Positions 35,062-49,540 of a stretch of DNA of 53,152 nucleotides are shown here, piece after piece. Position numbers and translations under genes: made by a program. This stretch comes from Nephromyces sp. MM_2019. Its lineage: Eukaryota; Apicomplexa; Aconoidasida; Nephromycida. The stretch's first letter is position 1. Each line of letters starts with the position of its first letter. The stretch is from assembly GCA_015657535.1 (NCBI GenBank), contig JADHZB010001885.1, forward strand, positions 10,944 through 64,095. The letters are read 5' to 3'. The notes beneath the pieces are model-generated. The model was not told the DNA's origin. It did no database searches and worked only from the letters and a program-made list of their open reading frames with translations.

Positions 35062-38000
35062 TCAACTTGTATCTGACAAGGAAGTTATTGTACTACGGTT
35101 TGTCACTTGTTTTTTAGAATTTTGTAGATTCAATTCTTTTAAGTTCTCATGCAGTTGCCTGGAAAACAAATTTAGCTCGAGTGCTCCTGAGTGAATGTCA
35201 TTCATACTAACACTCGAAGGCTGACTTAAAATGTTTTGATTTAGTATATCGAATTTGTTCCTGTTTTCTTTAATTTGGAAAAAATCGGGTTCTATCTTTA
35301 ATTCCATCTCATTAAAGTTCAGTTGCTTGCATGTTTCGATCCGATATGTTGAATTTATTTTAAGGTTTGACGTCACATAACTGTTTTGAGCATCTAAATG
35401 GGCAATTATAGAATTTGGAATTAGTTCTATGAAGCCTAAAATTTAGATTCCTATATATTAATTTTAAAAATTAGTCTATATTTACTCTCTTTTTGATGAT
35501 TATTCTTCCATATATAGGGTTGAGAAACCTTGAAATCATCTCCCTCGGATTGATTGTTATTGAGGCTTCCGTGATTGGAGTTCGAAAAGTTTTGGTTACT
35601 TGTAGATGTTAAAGAAAATAAATTTAAACTCATTGAGTTATTATTTATTGGGAGATGTGATCCTTTTTCGGAGTCCAAAGTTGGAGAATATTCCTCATGG
35701 GTTTCTCCATCAAGTACGGTTTGATTTAAAGCATTAACATTAGTCAAAATCGATAAATCGATAGGTGAATTAGATTCAATTTGCTCTTGGCTACCATATG
35801 AAGTAAAACCAAGGGTATTTGAACTCGACTCCGTTGAAATTAACACTTCTGAGTTTCCATCATACTTAGTAATTGGATTATCTGTACATATGTAGGTATG
35901 ATTGGCTTTAGGGTACATTTTTACTTTTAAAATTTTGCATTAAACTTGTTTCTAATTTACTTTCATAAATATTCTCTAGAGAATTTTGTTCTTCGTTAAT
36001 CTTAGATTGTGAATCCTTCGCACTTATTGCTTTATTTTGTTCCTTAATTTTTTTCTTAAGATCTGAATGTATGGTCGAGTTTTTGTTACATAATTGAGGT
36101 ATCAAATTTTTTCCATACGGACAAAGAAGGCCGATATAATTTTTAAGTAAACTACAAATACCTTTATTTCTAAACTGAAGCAATCTTATAGCATTTTTAA
36201 ATGTTGCAATTGCATACCCTTCCTTTCCTCGGAGTCTTGATGATAATAGCAGCCTAGAGTGAAAATTCATAAAAAATTAAAAATTTTCAAATAAAATTAT
36301 GCCAAGATGAAAGTGCTGATAAAATACCATTCAGTGTAATGTACTTGGCAATATAGGTCATAAGGTTGGCAAAGTATTATCAGGTATGACAATAAATCCT
36401 GCAAAAGTGAAGCTGAAACCTCTTCATTTTCCTTAAGATAAATTTAAGATGATTTATGTAGAACTTTGACAATAGAAAGTAAAAAATGAATTTTTTGAAT
36501 TTGTTAATCACTCGAGACTTACAGAATAATACATTGCGAAATTACTTAATGTGTCCAAACATCGTACCATACTACGTACTTTGTCATAAGGTTCCCAAAC
36601 TTGACTTATCTGCTCAATTTGAAACTTAAAAAGTCATATTTAAGCATCAAGAGATATTAGTTTAGAGCTAATAACAGTACATTTTAGCACTATTGATATC
36701 AAGTTAAGATTATATAATTTAGCTTTATTATAGATGAATGGAAAATTCTATATTTCAAGTATTAGCTTTTTAATAAACATTTTCTTTGAGCTATTAGGTT
36801 TTAAGAAAATCTCCAACTATGTTTTGGTTTTATGAACCGTAAAGGGTGTAGGTTAGCATTGCTTTAACATACCATCCTAAAATGTGACGCTGAATTATGC
36901 CAAATCACAGAAGCATTCTTATAAGCCGGGCTTATAAGAATTTCATCAGAAACGATCTCTATATTATCATTTAGAAAAAGCAAGTTCTTTCTAATCTGTG
37001 AATCCTTTTCTCCTGGAAAATAAATGCACCAAGCACTTTTTGAATATAAGTTTTCGATTATTTTTTTTAATGTTTAACATCTTTAATAAGAAATTAACCT
37101 ATGGATTTTTTTCCTATTTTTTTCCGAGAGCAAAATTTGTAAAGAGTAGGACCTATATAACTAAAAACAAGACGTTGGAGCTGTATGGGCAAGGCTATTC
37201 GAACAATGGATAAATTCTCCTAACAATTAAATAGTGTATAAGGTAAATTACTTGAATTTTTGAATTTTTTGTTACAATATAATCAATTTATATTGAAGCT
37301 ATAGCTGATATCATAATTTAAACGCTACCTGCTCTAATGATTGTAGCTCTTGTGTAATAGTCGTTGATCTATCAAATGATCGCAAGAAGTCCTTTGTGAT
37401 GTATTCTATAATTTTTTGTACCGCCTCGGACATTGTTTGAGATAAAACTAGCTTTTCATCTTCAAACAAAAATAGTATTTTACTATAGCCTATAAGCTCA
37501 TCTATTAAGTCACCTTCAGGAGACGCTGAAATGTCTAAAGCACTTAAGTTGTAGCTAAAGTATGACAAAAGTGACAAATTTATTGTGATGCGAGCAGACA
37601 TTGATTTAGAATTAGCCAAATCCTTGGTTTTTGATACTGTGTTTTCATGCTCCTCGGTGTCTGAAAGCAAAAAAAAACAATCATAACATCTCACAATAAG
37701 TTTTAGTCATCTAAGTAAAGTGCTGGAGCGCTAACTTAAGCAAAGTGAGCTTGTTAAGCTTTGTGTAATTGGTTAAGGTATTTTTAAAATTGTCATAAAA
37801 GCTATTCATATTTATTATTTAAAATTTTAATTAGTTATCAATTTTATTACTTTGTAAGTTTTTGAATAAATCTTTAATGTGACTGAAACCTGGCAATGCT
37901 AAAACTCGTATTAAAAACTTTTGATATTGTCTGTATCAAGTATGTTTTATAGTTATAATTAGGCATGACATTTTGCGAAGTAAAATTTTGAAATCAATAA

Positions 38001-39681
38001 TTTTGACTCCAAATTCAATATCAAATTTATTATGCAATTTAGAACTTTTATTGTGTCACTCATTTTTTTTACAACTTACAGATCGTCTTGGCACCTATCA
38101 TTTAGTATATGTTGATTATAAAGGTGAGATTGTTTATTCTGTTCTAGCCGTCCAAAGTGGCTACAAATCAACAGAAAAAAATCAAAAGAAACGTATTTAG
38201 TAGTGTGTTAAGTATATTGATTTATAAGGAAAAAGCTTATCAAATTTAACCAAGCTTAAAAACTATATTTATAAACCTTGTGATGTCAACTTGAGATTCT
38301 AAATCAAGTGGGTAAAAATTCACAATTTGGTCAGATTCATATGAAAAGACTGGAACATCGCTAACTCTCTTAGAGTTTAAGTTTTCTTTCAATAACTGCT
38401 TCAACTCTTTTAGCTCGTAATTCTTTGAGTTTAAAAGATCCTAAAGCGTTATAAAAACCACTTAATGATAGTATTGTAAAACTCTTGCTACTTGATAAGT
38501 TAATTGTTTACGAGTTTTTTAATACTCTACTAGAATTTTATTACTTGAAGCTCAGTATAGCTAGCATTCAATTCACGGAACTTTAGTTCTGCTTGATTCT
38601 TCGAAGTTTGAAGCTCATTAACAGCACTTTTTAAGCTAGCCAATTCCTTATATAAGACTTTTCCAAACTCTTCTTTTTGAAGTTTTAATATGGCCTCCTA
38701 AGTTCAAGATCAAATGTTTAGTTAATAATTTAGACTATATTCCTCATTAGACTATTCTATATAGAACATCTAAATAGTACAAATATATATATAGTTAAAT
38801 TTAATTATATAGTTATGCAATTTGATGATCTTCAGCTTGGTGCATTCAAACTCACTTCTGCTGCAATTCTCATTCTCCTTTCCTCAGTGACAGTTACTTC
38901 AAGATAGGGAGATGAAAAGCTTTCACACTCTTTTGATTCAGCCTGGGATTCTTTATAGCTTATATCCTTTTTTATAACCCCCAAGAAATAATCCAGATCC
39001 TTGAATAACACAAATATTTTAAATTAATAAAAAAGTTTACGTAATATTTTAAGCAAAGATGTATAACAAATAAAAAAACAATTGAACCATCTAAAATTAA
39101 TAATATTTACTATGATCACATTTTCATTAAGAGCAAAATAACCCATGAGCTTAACTCCTTTAAAGCAGTTAAATAATTACCTTTTTATCACAAATTGGGA
39201 ATGAAGATGATCCAAAACCAATGTAAGCTTTAATGCTTAGGTTATTATTATTCTCATTTTTTAACAAAACTATGACTTTCCTCAAACAAATCAGCAAATC
39301 ACTATACGATTTCAATTTTTTTAAATCTTTATAGGAGATAGTAGCAGTCTGTTAATCAAATCCAAGTATTAAATATTTAGTCAAACTTATTGGGTATTCT
39401 TTATGATAGCATTAATTATATTTAATTAAGTTGCACTACATCTAGCTGGGGTTGCCATGTCAAGATTCCAGCTATTATTACATTTAGTAAATAATCATTC
39501 TCACACTAATCAAAGCTTAAAGGTGCTATGAGCTAGCTTTGAACATTTTGGGTGATGGAAAACTTACTGATTTCAATTGAGGAGCAAAAACCCTTACAAT
39601 CATTTTAAAGTCTTTACTTTCTCCAGATCCTTCCATAAAAGACATCATATTTTCAACCAATGAAGAAGCAGTTTTCTCCAT
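35062..39681 (-). CDS. Orphan coiled-coil protein (15 exons, about 913 aa)
   Basis: Exons: 39681-39568, 39348-39181, 38999-38856, 38697-38545, 38440-38277, 38160-38080, 37882-37851, 37660-37329, 37219-37099, 37012-36873, 36624-36523, 36431-36328, 36253-35961, 35905-35486, 35435-35062. All phases join and total 2742 nt. About residues 95-230 are a Lys/Glu/Leu coiled coil. The middle is helical with conserved-looking aromatic blocks (for example QVWEPYDKVRSMVRCLDTL). The last 250 residues are Ser/Asn-rich and probably disordered. A 32-nt microexon (37851-37882) is needed to keep frame. The intron between exons 13 and 14 is 54 nt, or 37 nt if an earlier acceptor at 35924 is used. I do not recognise a family. 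A cytoskeletal or centrosomal role is possible from the coiled coil but unsupported. Confidence 0.78.
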
Positions 39682-41487
39682 TTTATTTATATAACCATAA
39701 TTTTAGTGTCTAGGCATTGTCATTATTTTTATTTTTATTTTCATTCGGCTTGGAAAGACCCCAGATTGATAAGTGATTTCTCATAACATAAAAAGGAAAG
39801 AATTAGTCACAAATTTACATATTTAATCACATTAATTTTAATAATTCGCTCAAAATTCTAGACAAAAACTATGGTGCTTTGATAGCTAACCTTCAATAAT
39901 AAGTGAATTTATAATAGTCCCTATACTTTATATTGATTCATGATTTTAGAGCTAAACTTATTTACATGAATATAGTGAAAGTGAGGAGTAATATGGGACT
40001 AAAATTAGGGTTTCTATGCCATCTACAGGAATTTATATATACTGTATTCTATAAAATACCATAAGTATTAATTGCAAATTCGAGCTTCTTAAAGCAAGTT
40101 GATTGCTAGCAGTAATATGCTGTATTTAATTTATTTTAAACTCAAGCTGTCGATTGCTATGCTCTACATTTTTCTCGCAAAATATTTATTTATTTTAATA
40201 ATTATGGCAAATTAAAAATAAAGTTTCAGTGTAATTTTTTAATACATGAATATTTATAAACTATCTATTTGCAAAATTATCTATTGTTGGGAATAACCCT
40301 AGGCTTTCACGCTCAATTTGAATTATGTAGAAATATAAAAAATGGAGCATTCTAGATTCCAAATTATCCAAAAACTCGTTAAATTTCCATATCAAATAAT
40401 TAAAACAAAAACTGATAATATGATTTAAAGTGTTTGAAATATTGTGGTAAATCATCGAAACATTAAAAAACTCCAGACTCAACTATTTTAGTAGATAAAT
40501 AAGTAGTAACCAATCTCTTCAGAGATTTTAAATGTAAAAGATCTTTAACAAAATATTTGATAAAGGTATTTGATTTCCAAATGTCTTAAAATTTCAGTAC
40601 CTAAAGCTTGTAAAATGGAATTAAATTCATAAACATAAATAACATAAGCTTATGAAAGTTAAAATCTTGGTTAAATAGATGTAAATATTTTATAGCTCAG
40701 CAACCTCTATACATTAAATAGAGATGTTAAAGTCACAATTGTGCTAAACTTAATAAGCGTAACACAAACACTCCAAAAAATGAGAATTTACTTTATTTAC
40801 TAAGCTATACACAATTTACGATATATACACAAATTTAGCATATAGAGTGTTGTACGTGCTAAGGGCTTGACACTCGTAGCCGAAGCTTAATAATTGTGCA
40901 TGTAGATTAAGTAGGCACACACCTTCAAACACACATTTAAAATGTACACTACCTATATCATATACACACTAACCAATTGCAGATCACATGCTGACAAGAT
41001 TTGACATAGTATTCAATCCTTGAAACACAAGCACACTACTTTGTTGAAGTGTCATATGTTATTTTCTACTGAAGCACAACTAATCTTTGTAGCTTTTTGC
41101 TTAAATGGTGAAACAAACTCAATGAGGTATTCAATAATCTAAATAACCTAAAACATTCTAGCACACACATTTTGATCTCTGTAGAAACTTATTAGACTAA
41201 TAATTGATCTGCCCTTTAATAATTAAAAACACTGCTCATTACATGACTGAGTAATTGTAACTAAGTTTCACCAAATCATATACATAGAAGCAAGTTAGAC
41301 AATCACAGAATTCACACAAAGCTCTGGAATGTAAAACCTCTGGGATCCTTAAGACTCTTTGTTCCTAAATTTTAAGAGAGAATTGCTTTTAATACTTTTA
41401 AAATCGAGTGGTTGATCAGTTACAACCTATGGCTAACATAATCTACTGAATTACTTACTGGAATTGACCTGAAAACAAATCTAATAA
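39682..41487. promoter_or_regulatory. Divergent intergenic region upstream of the coiled-coil gene and COG5
   Basis: 1.8 kb between two divergent starts. From about 40,745 to 41,320 the plus strand carries many short ACAC/CACACA words (for example near 40925, 40967, 41030, 41163, 41313), on the COG5 sense strand, with little TG. The left half is plain AT-rich. A 73-aa minus ORF at 40261-40482 is not convincing. The promoter role is inferred from position only. Confidence 0.4.
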
Positions 41488-44400
41488 ATGGCAAACACCC
41501 AAACAAATACAAATTTTGAACCTAAATGGTTCAAGGATTCAGTTTCTTTCAAAGGTTAGTTTCTTTTAGTTTATCAAAATTGATTGAGATTCCTGAAGAA
41601 TTATTGACTATATGCGTTTATAGCATAGAAATTGTGAAATTATTCTTAATTTCGATAAAAATCTTACGTCTTTCAACAACCTTCATGAAATTACTTCATT
41701 AAACTTTGTTTATGTAAAGATTGGGAGTGAAACTTTCTTACTATCTGTAAATTTCAAAGTATACTTTACCCGTTTATTCCTCATTATTACTACGCGTTTA
41801 TCTATGTTTTCAATCAAATCAATTATATATCGTACCCTGAATCCCCATTTTCTAAAACTCGAACATCATTGAGTGTTTTGATTCAAATATTACACTTTCC
41901 TTAAATCTTATTTTAGATTTAATCCAGGAGAAACTTGATGATGAATACAAGGCGCTGTATGAGAAAACCCGCGATACAAAAGAGTATTTGGGTAAAACAA
42001 TACCCTTGGGATCCGAGCATATCATTCACCAAATAAAGAAACTGGACGACTTAAATTTTAAAATTGATTCTGAATTCGAAAAAGATGTGAGTTTATTCAG
42101 CATTGCTTCAATACAATCCTATAAAAACAACCAATTTGATAGATTTTGTTGGCCTAAATACACCTTTTATTACTCCCTTAGATTATAGCTTGCCATGCTA
42201 GCTTGCTAAAGAGCACAAGGAGTGTTTCTCTCTTCCACCAGGACCTTGAAGTGTTTCAGAAAGAGATTGCCGAAATTAAAACGGAAATGAAAAATATTTC
42301 CGAGGAATTTACAAACCCTTATAATGAACTTCAAGCTGACATTGATTGTCTCAAAAGGTAAATATTAGCAACAATAATTTATGAGATAACTTGTATAATC
42401 AGTTACCTAGCTGACAGTGTTATGGATTTTTTTCTTACAAGGGTATTGAGTTTACAAGATTTAATAAAGAAATTCCAGCAATTTCTAGATGCTGAAAATC
42501 GCCTTAATCAACTTATAGAAGATGAATCAAATGATTTAGTGAAGAAATCATCTATTTTAAAAGAGGTAAAATAGAAAAGTATCCGCAAATATAATCTAGA
42601 TAATACTCAACTGTGCAAGAGTTGCTCACGAAAGTCCTAACTATTTTCATTCATGCTTGATATTTCACCCAGATGAAGGAGTTGCTTGATGATCAATCCC
42701 TTCGTTCTATACCAACTCTGAATCCACACATTGCCGAAATGGACGAGCAATTTCTTATACTATCTGAGCTTGTTACACAGAAGTTTTCGCATGCTTTAAG
42801 TTTAAGAGTAAAGATTTATATCATCGATATAAAAACGATTCTCAACACACTTTAATGATGAATTATATGAGCACCTCAATGCTAAGATAATATTCAACAG
42901 ACTCATTTATACTAACGATAACAAATCTATAGTTATAAATATTGCACTTAATAACATATTAAAATAGTACAACTAAAAATCATAAAGAATGATTTCTACT
43001 CATGTACATACAGCAACACTTGATCCTACCACACTTCTACACTTTTATTTTATTTTATACAGAATAAACTTGATCTAACTATTTCTTATGAATGCCTAAA
43101 TAATTTGGATATTTGGGAGGAAACACTCACAAGAACAAAAGGAAATGCAATAAATAAAACTACCAAATGCCTTGAAAATTCCAAGGTACATACGCGTTAT
43201 ATAAAATATCAAATTTTACTTTTGTATTTAAAGAACCTTTACACCTTTTAGGCTTTACAAACTGGTACCCAAGAACAACGCTTTCAAATATTCTTGAAGA
43301 CGTTTGAGGCCCTTACAAAGGATTATACAATCCCTTATCAGGAGATATTGATGATTGACCTTGTAAGGGTATACATAAACTTAATTAATTGATTTAATGA
43401 TTGTATCTCTCAAATATTCTTTGTGTTTTCCATTTCTTTATGAACTCATGCAAACAAGGCAAGAAATCACATGGCTTGTTTTTATATATACAGAAATTCT
43501 TTTAGCTATTACAGTATTGTGCTTTACATGTCTATACATATTTCATAATTAAGGCTACTTAAGAATAATCAGACTCCTAAAGGTTTATTTAACTAATTTA
43601 TTAAGAATAACCATTGAACACATTTCATTAAGCCCCAATTCCCTTATCAAAATCTTTATATTTACACTTGAGTACAATAGATTTCGAGTAATAACAACAG
43701 TAAAGCAATAGATCCCACTCTAATGAAACAATCTACAGAATTAAATCTCGTATTTCCACATTCATTGGAATTATGGAAAAAAACAATTGACGCATATGCC
43801 GAAAAGGTTATAAAAACAATATAACAAACATATGATATTTACTTTAGCACTAAAATATTTGTTTGACTAAGCATTCCATAATAAACTATAATTAATTATA
43901 ACTACATAACTTTTATTTATCAAAAAATGTGTTGGGCTTTACCCATTCTGCTCATCTGTTTTGAATTGATGTTTCAATTTTTCCCTTATTTTTCAATAAT
44001 CTCCATGTTCTACTCACCTTCTCTATTTCAAGGTTAAGCAATACATTACTCCCTCCAAAGATGCACAGAGAGCATGGGTCAATCAATATCACAAATACGA
44101 TGCCATACTATCGCAATTCATGATAAACTTGCAATCATATGAAATGTTGATTGTCCACCATGAAGTTATTGGTATCTTAATATTTATACAGCCAGAGTAA
44201 TTGTCTTTGTTACACTATTATTTCTTCGAATACTTTTCCCAGGAGAAACTCAAAAAGCTAACTTAACTTCTCTCAGTGATCCTATTAAGGCTGAGTACTT
44301 ATTCAATTTCGAGCAAAGCTTAATTTCAATGGTTATTTGATTCAAAATATTTTTATATCCCACACTTTTATCCTCAATCCTTAATACAGTCAGATTTACT

Positions 44401-46257
44401 CTTTCCAAGTTTTCACAATCGCTCTTTATCTAGTGAGCAGAATGCCTCTCATCTCCATCCAGGCACCTTACCTACACGAAACGACACCCAAGCTTTTGCG
44501 AACAAAATAATGAACCAGATCTATAACTGCAGCTTCTCAACCCCATTGATGGAACAGGTAGAAAATAAGTAGCATTTCTTTGTATGCTTTATGCAATACT
44601 ATACGTATAACTTCAAAGGTAATCAAAAGTTGTAACACGGCAATACAACAGATTGCTGATAGAATGGAACATATGATTATAAAGTCTGCTCTTCACCATC
44701 ATTTCCTGAATGAAAACAATCAGGTACAACATTTCTAAGAATTATTAATTTGAGATAAATTTTTTACTTTAAGTTTTTAAGCATGCATTTTCATGTGTAT
44801 ATATAAGTTCAGTTTTAGCTAATAATAAATTATAATTTTACAATAAGACTATACTCCTTATAACATGATTTCAGATATTAAAAACTCTACCATCAATTTC
44901 TGCTGGTGAGAAGTTTAATGGTGAATTACTTACTGTAATTACAGGCTTTCGCCATTTCTTATCTTTCGAATCTAAGGTGTGTATATAATTTTTTTTTAAT
45001 GGAAACTTTCTTTCCAAGTATATAAATTTATCTTCTCAGGATACAAACAACCAGCTACATCTACATTTATCTTTATATCCTTTTGAATATACTGAGGTAA
45101 AATTATTTTTGCCTATTTTTCTAAAATTAACATAAAAATATAAAATTAAATTGGCTATTTTTTCCAAGAACATTGTTATTAATAATTGGCTTGACGATTA
45201 TTGCAATGCAATTCTAAAGGGATGCTTTTCTTACATACCAGAGCAGATTTCAAAAGCCTCAGCCCACGATAAAACTTTACCTTATAGATCTTCTATAGAA
45301 AAAGTAAACCAGTGCGCTATATATTTGTCTTTTTGAAATACCAAACTTAATACCTTTGTAAATCAATTTCCTAACTATATCCTAGGTTAATGCTCACTTT
45401 TCAAGAGAATTCTCGACGTACTTAAATTCAGCTTATAGCAAAGAACTCATTTCGGAAAAGCGTTTCAAGATTATCACAGTACTGAACTCAATTTATAAAG
45501 CCCTATTATTTTTCATCTCTAATCTGTTATCAATTCTTAGAGTTACATGGCTTATACCCTCCTCATATCTCCATTTAATGAAAACTGCGCCAAATATATC
45601 CTTGATGATATTACGATACTTATGGAAAATCCTATATTTGCTCAATTACCACAAAATTACCTCGAGTTAGGACATAATATCTCTGATAATTTCTAAAATT
45701 CTTGCAACCTTACTTACTTTGTTTGTTCAGCACCGAGAAACGTATATTACAATCGTTTAGATTCCTTGTGACTTACCAGACAAACATTTTAGAAACATTT
45801 TCATATGATGATTTCTTCTCTCTCCCACCATCTTATTTTCTCCTACACTTATTCACTCGACTTAGCCCAGCTTTTCCAAAATTCATTGAGTCCCAGGGTA
45901 TGTTAAGCTAAATCTAATATAGTTTCATAACAATTTATTGCTAAATATTCTCCAAATCCTTTTCCATCTTCAGACTGGTCTAAAGAAGAATTTATCGAGA
46001 AGATAGTTACAGCACTTACTGAATTTTCAGGCCTACAGAAAAATTATATGACAGCGAAAAGTTATGCAAATTATTCTCTTCTCATACGGATTTCTGACTA
46101 CTGGAAAACATTAAAGGATCAAACTCAGGAACTAAAGAAAGCCCATGAATCAGCCAGCCAACATGATTTTCATGATAGTTGTATAATATATAAAGAAAAT
46201 TTCAATAAACTTGAAACGATTGCATCTTCTATAATAGACAAATTTTTGAAACAATGA
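41488..46257 (+). CDS. COG5: Conserved oligomeric Golgi complex subunit 5 (19 exons, about 813 aa)
   Basis: Subunit of lobe B of the COG tether, which captures intra-Golgi retrograde vesicles. Exons: 41488-41554, 41917-42086, 42242-42357, 42442-42565, 42673-42807, 43063-43185, 43252-43368, 43681-43806, 44033-44171, 44243-44331, 44390-44557, 44619-44723, 44875-44976, 45040-45096, 45169-45303, 45386-45478, 45541-45665, 45731-45897, 45974-46257. The N-terminal third is coiled coil, as in the family. The central block AEYLFNFEQSLISM then LLFPSF...IMNQIYNCS...VIKSCNTAIQQ matches the COG5 pattern AAYLSKSLxRLxDPINLxFP. The C-terminal LPPSYFLLHLFTRLSP...DWSKEEFIEKI matches its HHLFSRAP...GWS block. 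COG5 is therefore the best call; another CATCHR tether is the alternative. The exon-17 donor is the weak GTTAGG. Confidence 0.82.
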
Positions 46258-46447
46258 TATCTTTATCTAATTTTTCTTACAACTAATCATAAGTGTTTTA
46301 TTATTAACCAAATTGACCTACATTGCTTATAGGAATAAAAATGTATATACAACAAAATCATATTTTTATAATTGATTCATTTATTTAAACTCTTCGAAAT
46401 ATCAAATATAAGCATAATATCATCTCAGTTTGGTTTAAGATTTGTTT
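46258..46447. other. Convergent 3' spacer (190 bp)
   Basis: Very AT-rich DNA between the tail-to-tail COG5 and coiled-coil genes. It must hold both polyadenylation regions; AATAAAA occurs at 46333. Confidence 0.5.
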
Positions 46448-48464
46448 TCAGTGATTTCTTTTGGCATGAAAATTTTTGGCTTCTGAAGTATTAAAATCAA
46501 TGCTACGCAATAAAGTTTCTATTTCTCTTTCATTCAAGTGTGTAATCAATGAAGGGTGTTTTTGTGAACATTTTATCCTGTTCATCGATTTTTGTTCTTC
46601 AATATTGGACTCAACAAGATTCTTGAAGCTCTGTGTGCTATATAGTAGTTTTTCATACTCCTTTTGTTTTATTTTTGACTGGTCAAGCTCTGAATTAAGG
46701 CCCGCACATCTCTTGCTAATGTAAGCGAATAATTTTTTCATATGCTGTTTCTCATTTTGTAAGTTACTGATCACTTTTTCTTGATAAGCCAGATCTCTGG
46801 TTTTCGAATTCAAAGAATGTTCAATTTTTTCTATATACCTCTGGTAACGTATTATTAGATTGACCATCTTTTCAGTGGAATCAGGTAAAGATTCATTACT
46901 GATATTATGAATTTTTAACTCTTCATTATCGGATTCATCGAGTTCATAATCATTTGGTCTCAAATTTTGCGGTGACTTCAATCTCATTTCTGCCTCATAG
47001 TGATTTACTTCCCCCCTCTGATTAAATGATTGATCTCTATAATTTTCATCTGGTAAATTTGGTTGTAATTTAGTCTCTTGCGAATAATTTTCATTTTCTT
47101 TTATTGATTTACCACTCTGGTCCAACTCCATGTTAGCCTCAAAGTTTTGTATAGGATCCAAATCTAATTTATCCTTTGAACTTGATTCATGATTCATTTC
47201 ATTTTGATTTTGGACAGGAGATACCCCTTTACTTTTATCTTGGTTATTTTTTAATTTGAATTCTTCAAAAGTTGATTTTCCATCTGAAAGTTTTGCATTG
47301 CTACAAGGATTTTGTGGTTGATTTGAGCCCTTGTAAGCATCCTTATAGTTGTCATGAAACAAACTGCTTTCATTTCCACACTTCCTAGGCTTTCTGAGTA
47401 ATGATTTGTGATTGAAGTTTTTAAGGGATTTATTCAATCAAAATATCATTGCTCTGCTTACCCTTTTGGTTTCTCAGATACAGAACTTTTGACTGGAGTA
47501 ATAGATTTTGATTTCAAGGCACTCAATTCTTTACTCAATGCCTGTATATTTCCCTGAAGGCCTGATATCTGCTTACTATTTGTAGAGTTACGCTTCTTTA
47601 GCAGATCTATTTTATCCCCTTGAGATTTTATATGGTTGATCATTTTTTTTTGCATATCTGTACTGAAATGTAATTTATCTGTGAGCATATAACTTTTCTT
47701 TATTGAATCTTCATATAATTTTTTGTTGGATTCCAATGGTTTATTTAAATCCTGATTTCCGTTCATGAAGCACTTTTCGTAAAGTTCTTTTGTTATAACT
47801 CCTGTTGAATTATGTCTCGAGTGACTTTTATCAGCATGGTAGCAACATTCTGGCGTTAACGGGGCTGCCATATGGATTTTAGGGCTTTTCTGGCACTTTG
47901 GCCCATCTAAATTGTACCAATTAAACATGTGAGAATTATTTTTAAACCATAAAACGAATCATAATGTAATTGTTTAAAAATTCTCAACAACTTATTAACA
48001 ACTCGCCTAGTTTGAAATTTTGTAAAGACAATAGTATTTTTATAGATGTTTTGAATATGGTTCGAAAAAACTTGCATTGAACTTCCAATTTGTGAATATT
48101 AATTAGATTAATGTTTTAAAATCAGCTATCAGTAAACTCCTTTTACTAAATCATTAGTCCCATTTCAAGTTTTAATTAAATTCGAACATTTACCTAAGTT
48201 CATAGGTCGTGGTTTTTCTGGCATGTTTTTCTCAGCTTTTTTAAATGTCTGATCTTTCAAGGTAGCTGTAGAAATTGTTTTATTTTCAGTTTCGAAACAT
48301 TTCCTTATTTCTTCAGCATCTTGAGAATTAATCAAATTCAAAATATTTGATATTTTCCTGCATACCTTATTTACGTCAGAAATTTCTGACAGCTCAGCTT
48401 CAGAATTTTCTGACAGCTCAGCTTCAGAATTTCCGCATGCATATGAACTGATTTCCGATGCCAT
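46448..48464 (-). CDS. Orphan coiled-coil protein (3 exons, 553 aa)
   Basis: Exons: 48464-48194, 47906-47462, 47393-46448, with phases 1 and 2 joining correctly and an intron 2 of 68 nt. Exon 1 encodes an acidic tandem, NSEAELSE twice. The middle has two Leu/Lys/Glu coiled-coil stretches (roughly residues 160-235). The following 150 residues are Asn/Ser/Glu-rich and probably disordered. A second coiled coil lies in the last 140 residues, with ENEKQHMKKLFAYI-like heptads. No enzymatic motif, signal peptide or membrane segment is visible. I do not recognise the family; it may be a scaffold or cytoskeletal protein. Confidence 0.75.
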
Positions 48465-49540
48465 AATTTTACAAGGTATTTAAAATATCATCCCTTTGTA
48501 AGTTAAATAATTTTTGCTTATAAATACTGAATTATTTCAGTGACTCTAATTCGTATGGTTTTTCCGAGATTCTAATATAGAACAAAACTACAAAATAAAA
48601 AACAACGAATTTAGTTATGAATTACTATAAAATATGCTTAAATATCGATACAGTACGTATGTTGAATTGTTGAGTATGGATGCTATCGTGCTTGTAAATG
48701 TATACATATATGTATATATACACACATACATAAATATATATATATATATATATATATACACTTATATTTACATACACAAATACCGAATGAGTGAAAACAT
48801 ACTGAGTTGAAGTTATAATAAATTAAGAAATCTAGTTTGATGATAAATGTAACAGTGAAGATTATAATTCTTATTTTTGTTAGATTTAATACTAAGAGTT
48901 TTTAATTTATTATATTTAATAAAAAAAGAAAGTATCAATCATCTGCTTACCCCACGCTTAAAAACATGGATTTACATTATATAGGGAACCAAGCAATTTG
49001 AGTATATTAGATCAAAAATTGTAATTTTTTTCAAGCTGCCAGAAAAAAAAAAGAATGAAACAACATATTATCTTTATAATTTATTACATAAGAAAGGGAA
49101 TGTATATATAATTTTGTTATCATTTGTAATCAATTTATTTATACTAGTTGAATTCTTTTACAAGTATCTTTATCATTCAAATTTAAACTAGTAGTAACTT
49201 GAATCTTCAATCTTAGCAAATAAGAAATTGAGAAATTTTAACATCTGCTATACATAAAATTTAGAACATTGAATTACAATGTTCTTATTATTTTATCTAA
49301 ATATATACATACAGTTGAATTCAATTGTGTATATAAAATTATTACAGAGCAAAATTGTATACAAATTAATTACATATATATATATATATATATAGGGATT
49401 TAAATATAATTTAGATATATAATTTAATTTATTTATAAATAAATTATCATGTACTAGAAAATTTTAATCAAACTAAAAAAATATTTATGAACTGTGTTAT
49501 TCATCACATAGTAAACTTGTTTAATTTAATTATATTCTTC
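48465..49540. other. AT-rich spacer upstream of the 553-aa coiled-coil gene
   Basis: Single-copy AT-rich DNA with TA runs near 48,737-48,760 and 49,373-49,394. No gene is seen. Confidence 0.55.

Noticed and set aside
40261..40482. 73-aa minus ORF in the divergent spacer
   Set aside because: AT-driven hydrophobic composition, no motif and no in-phase partner exon that I could find.
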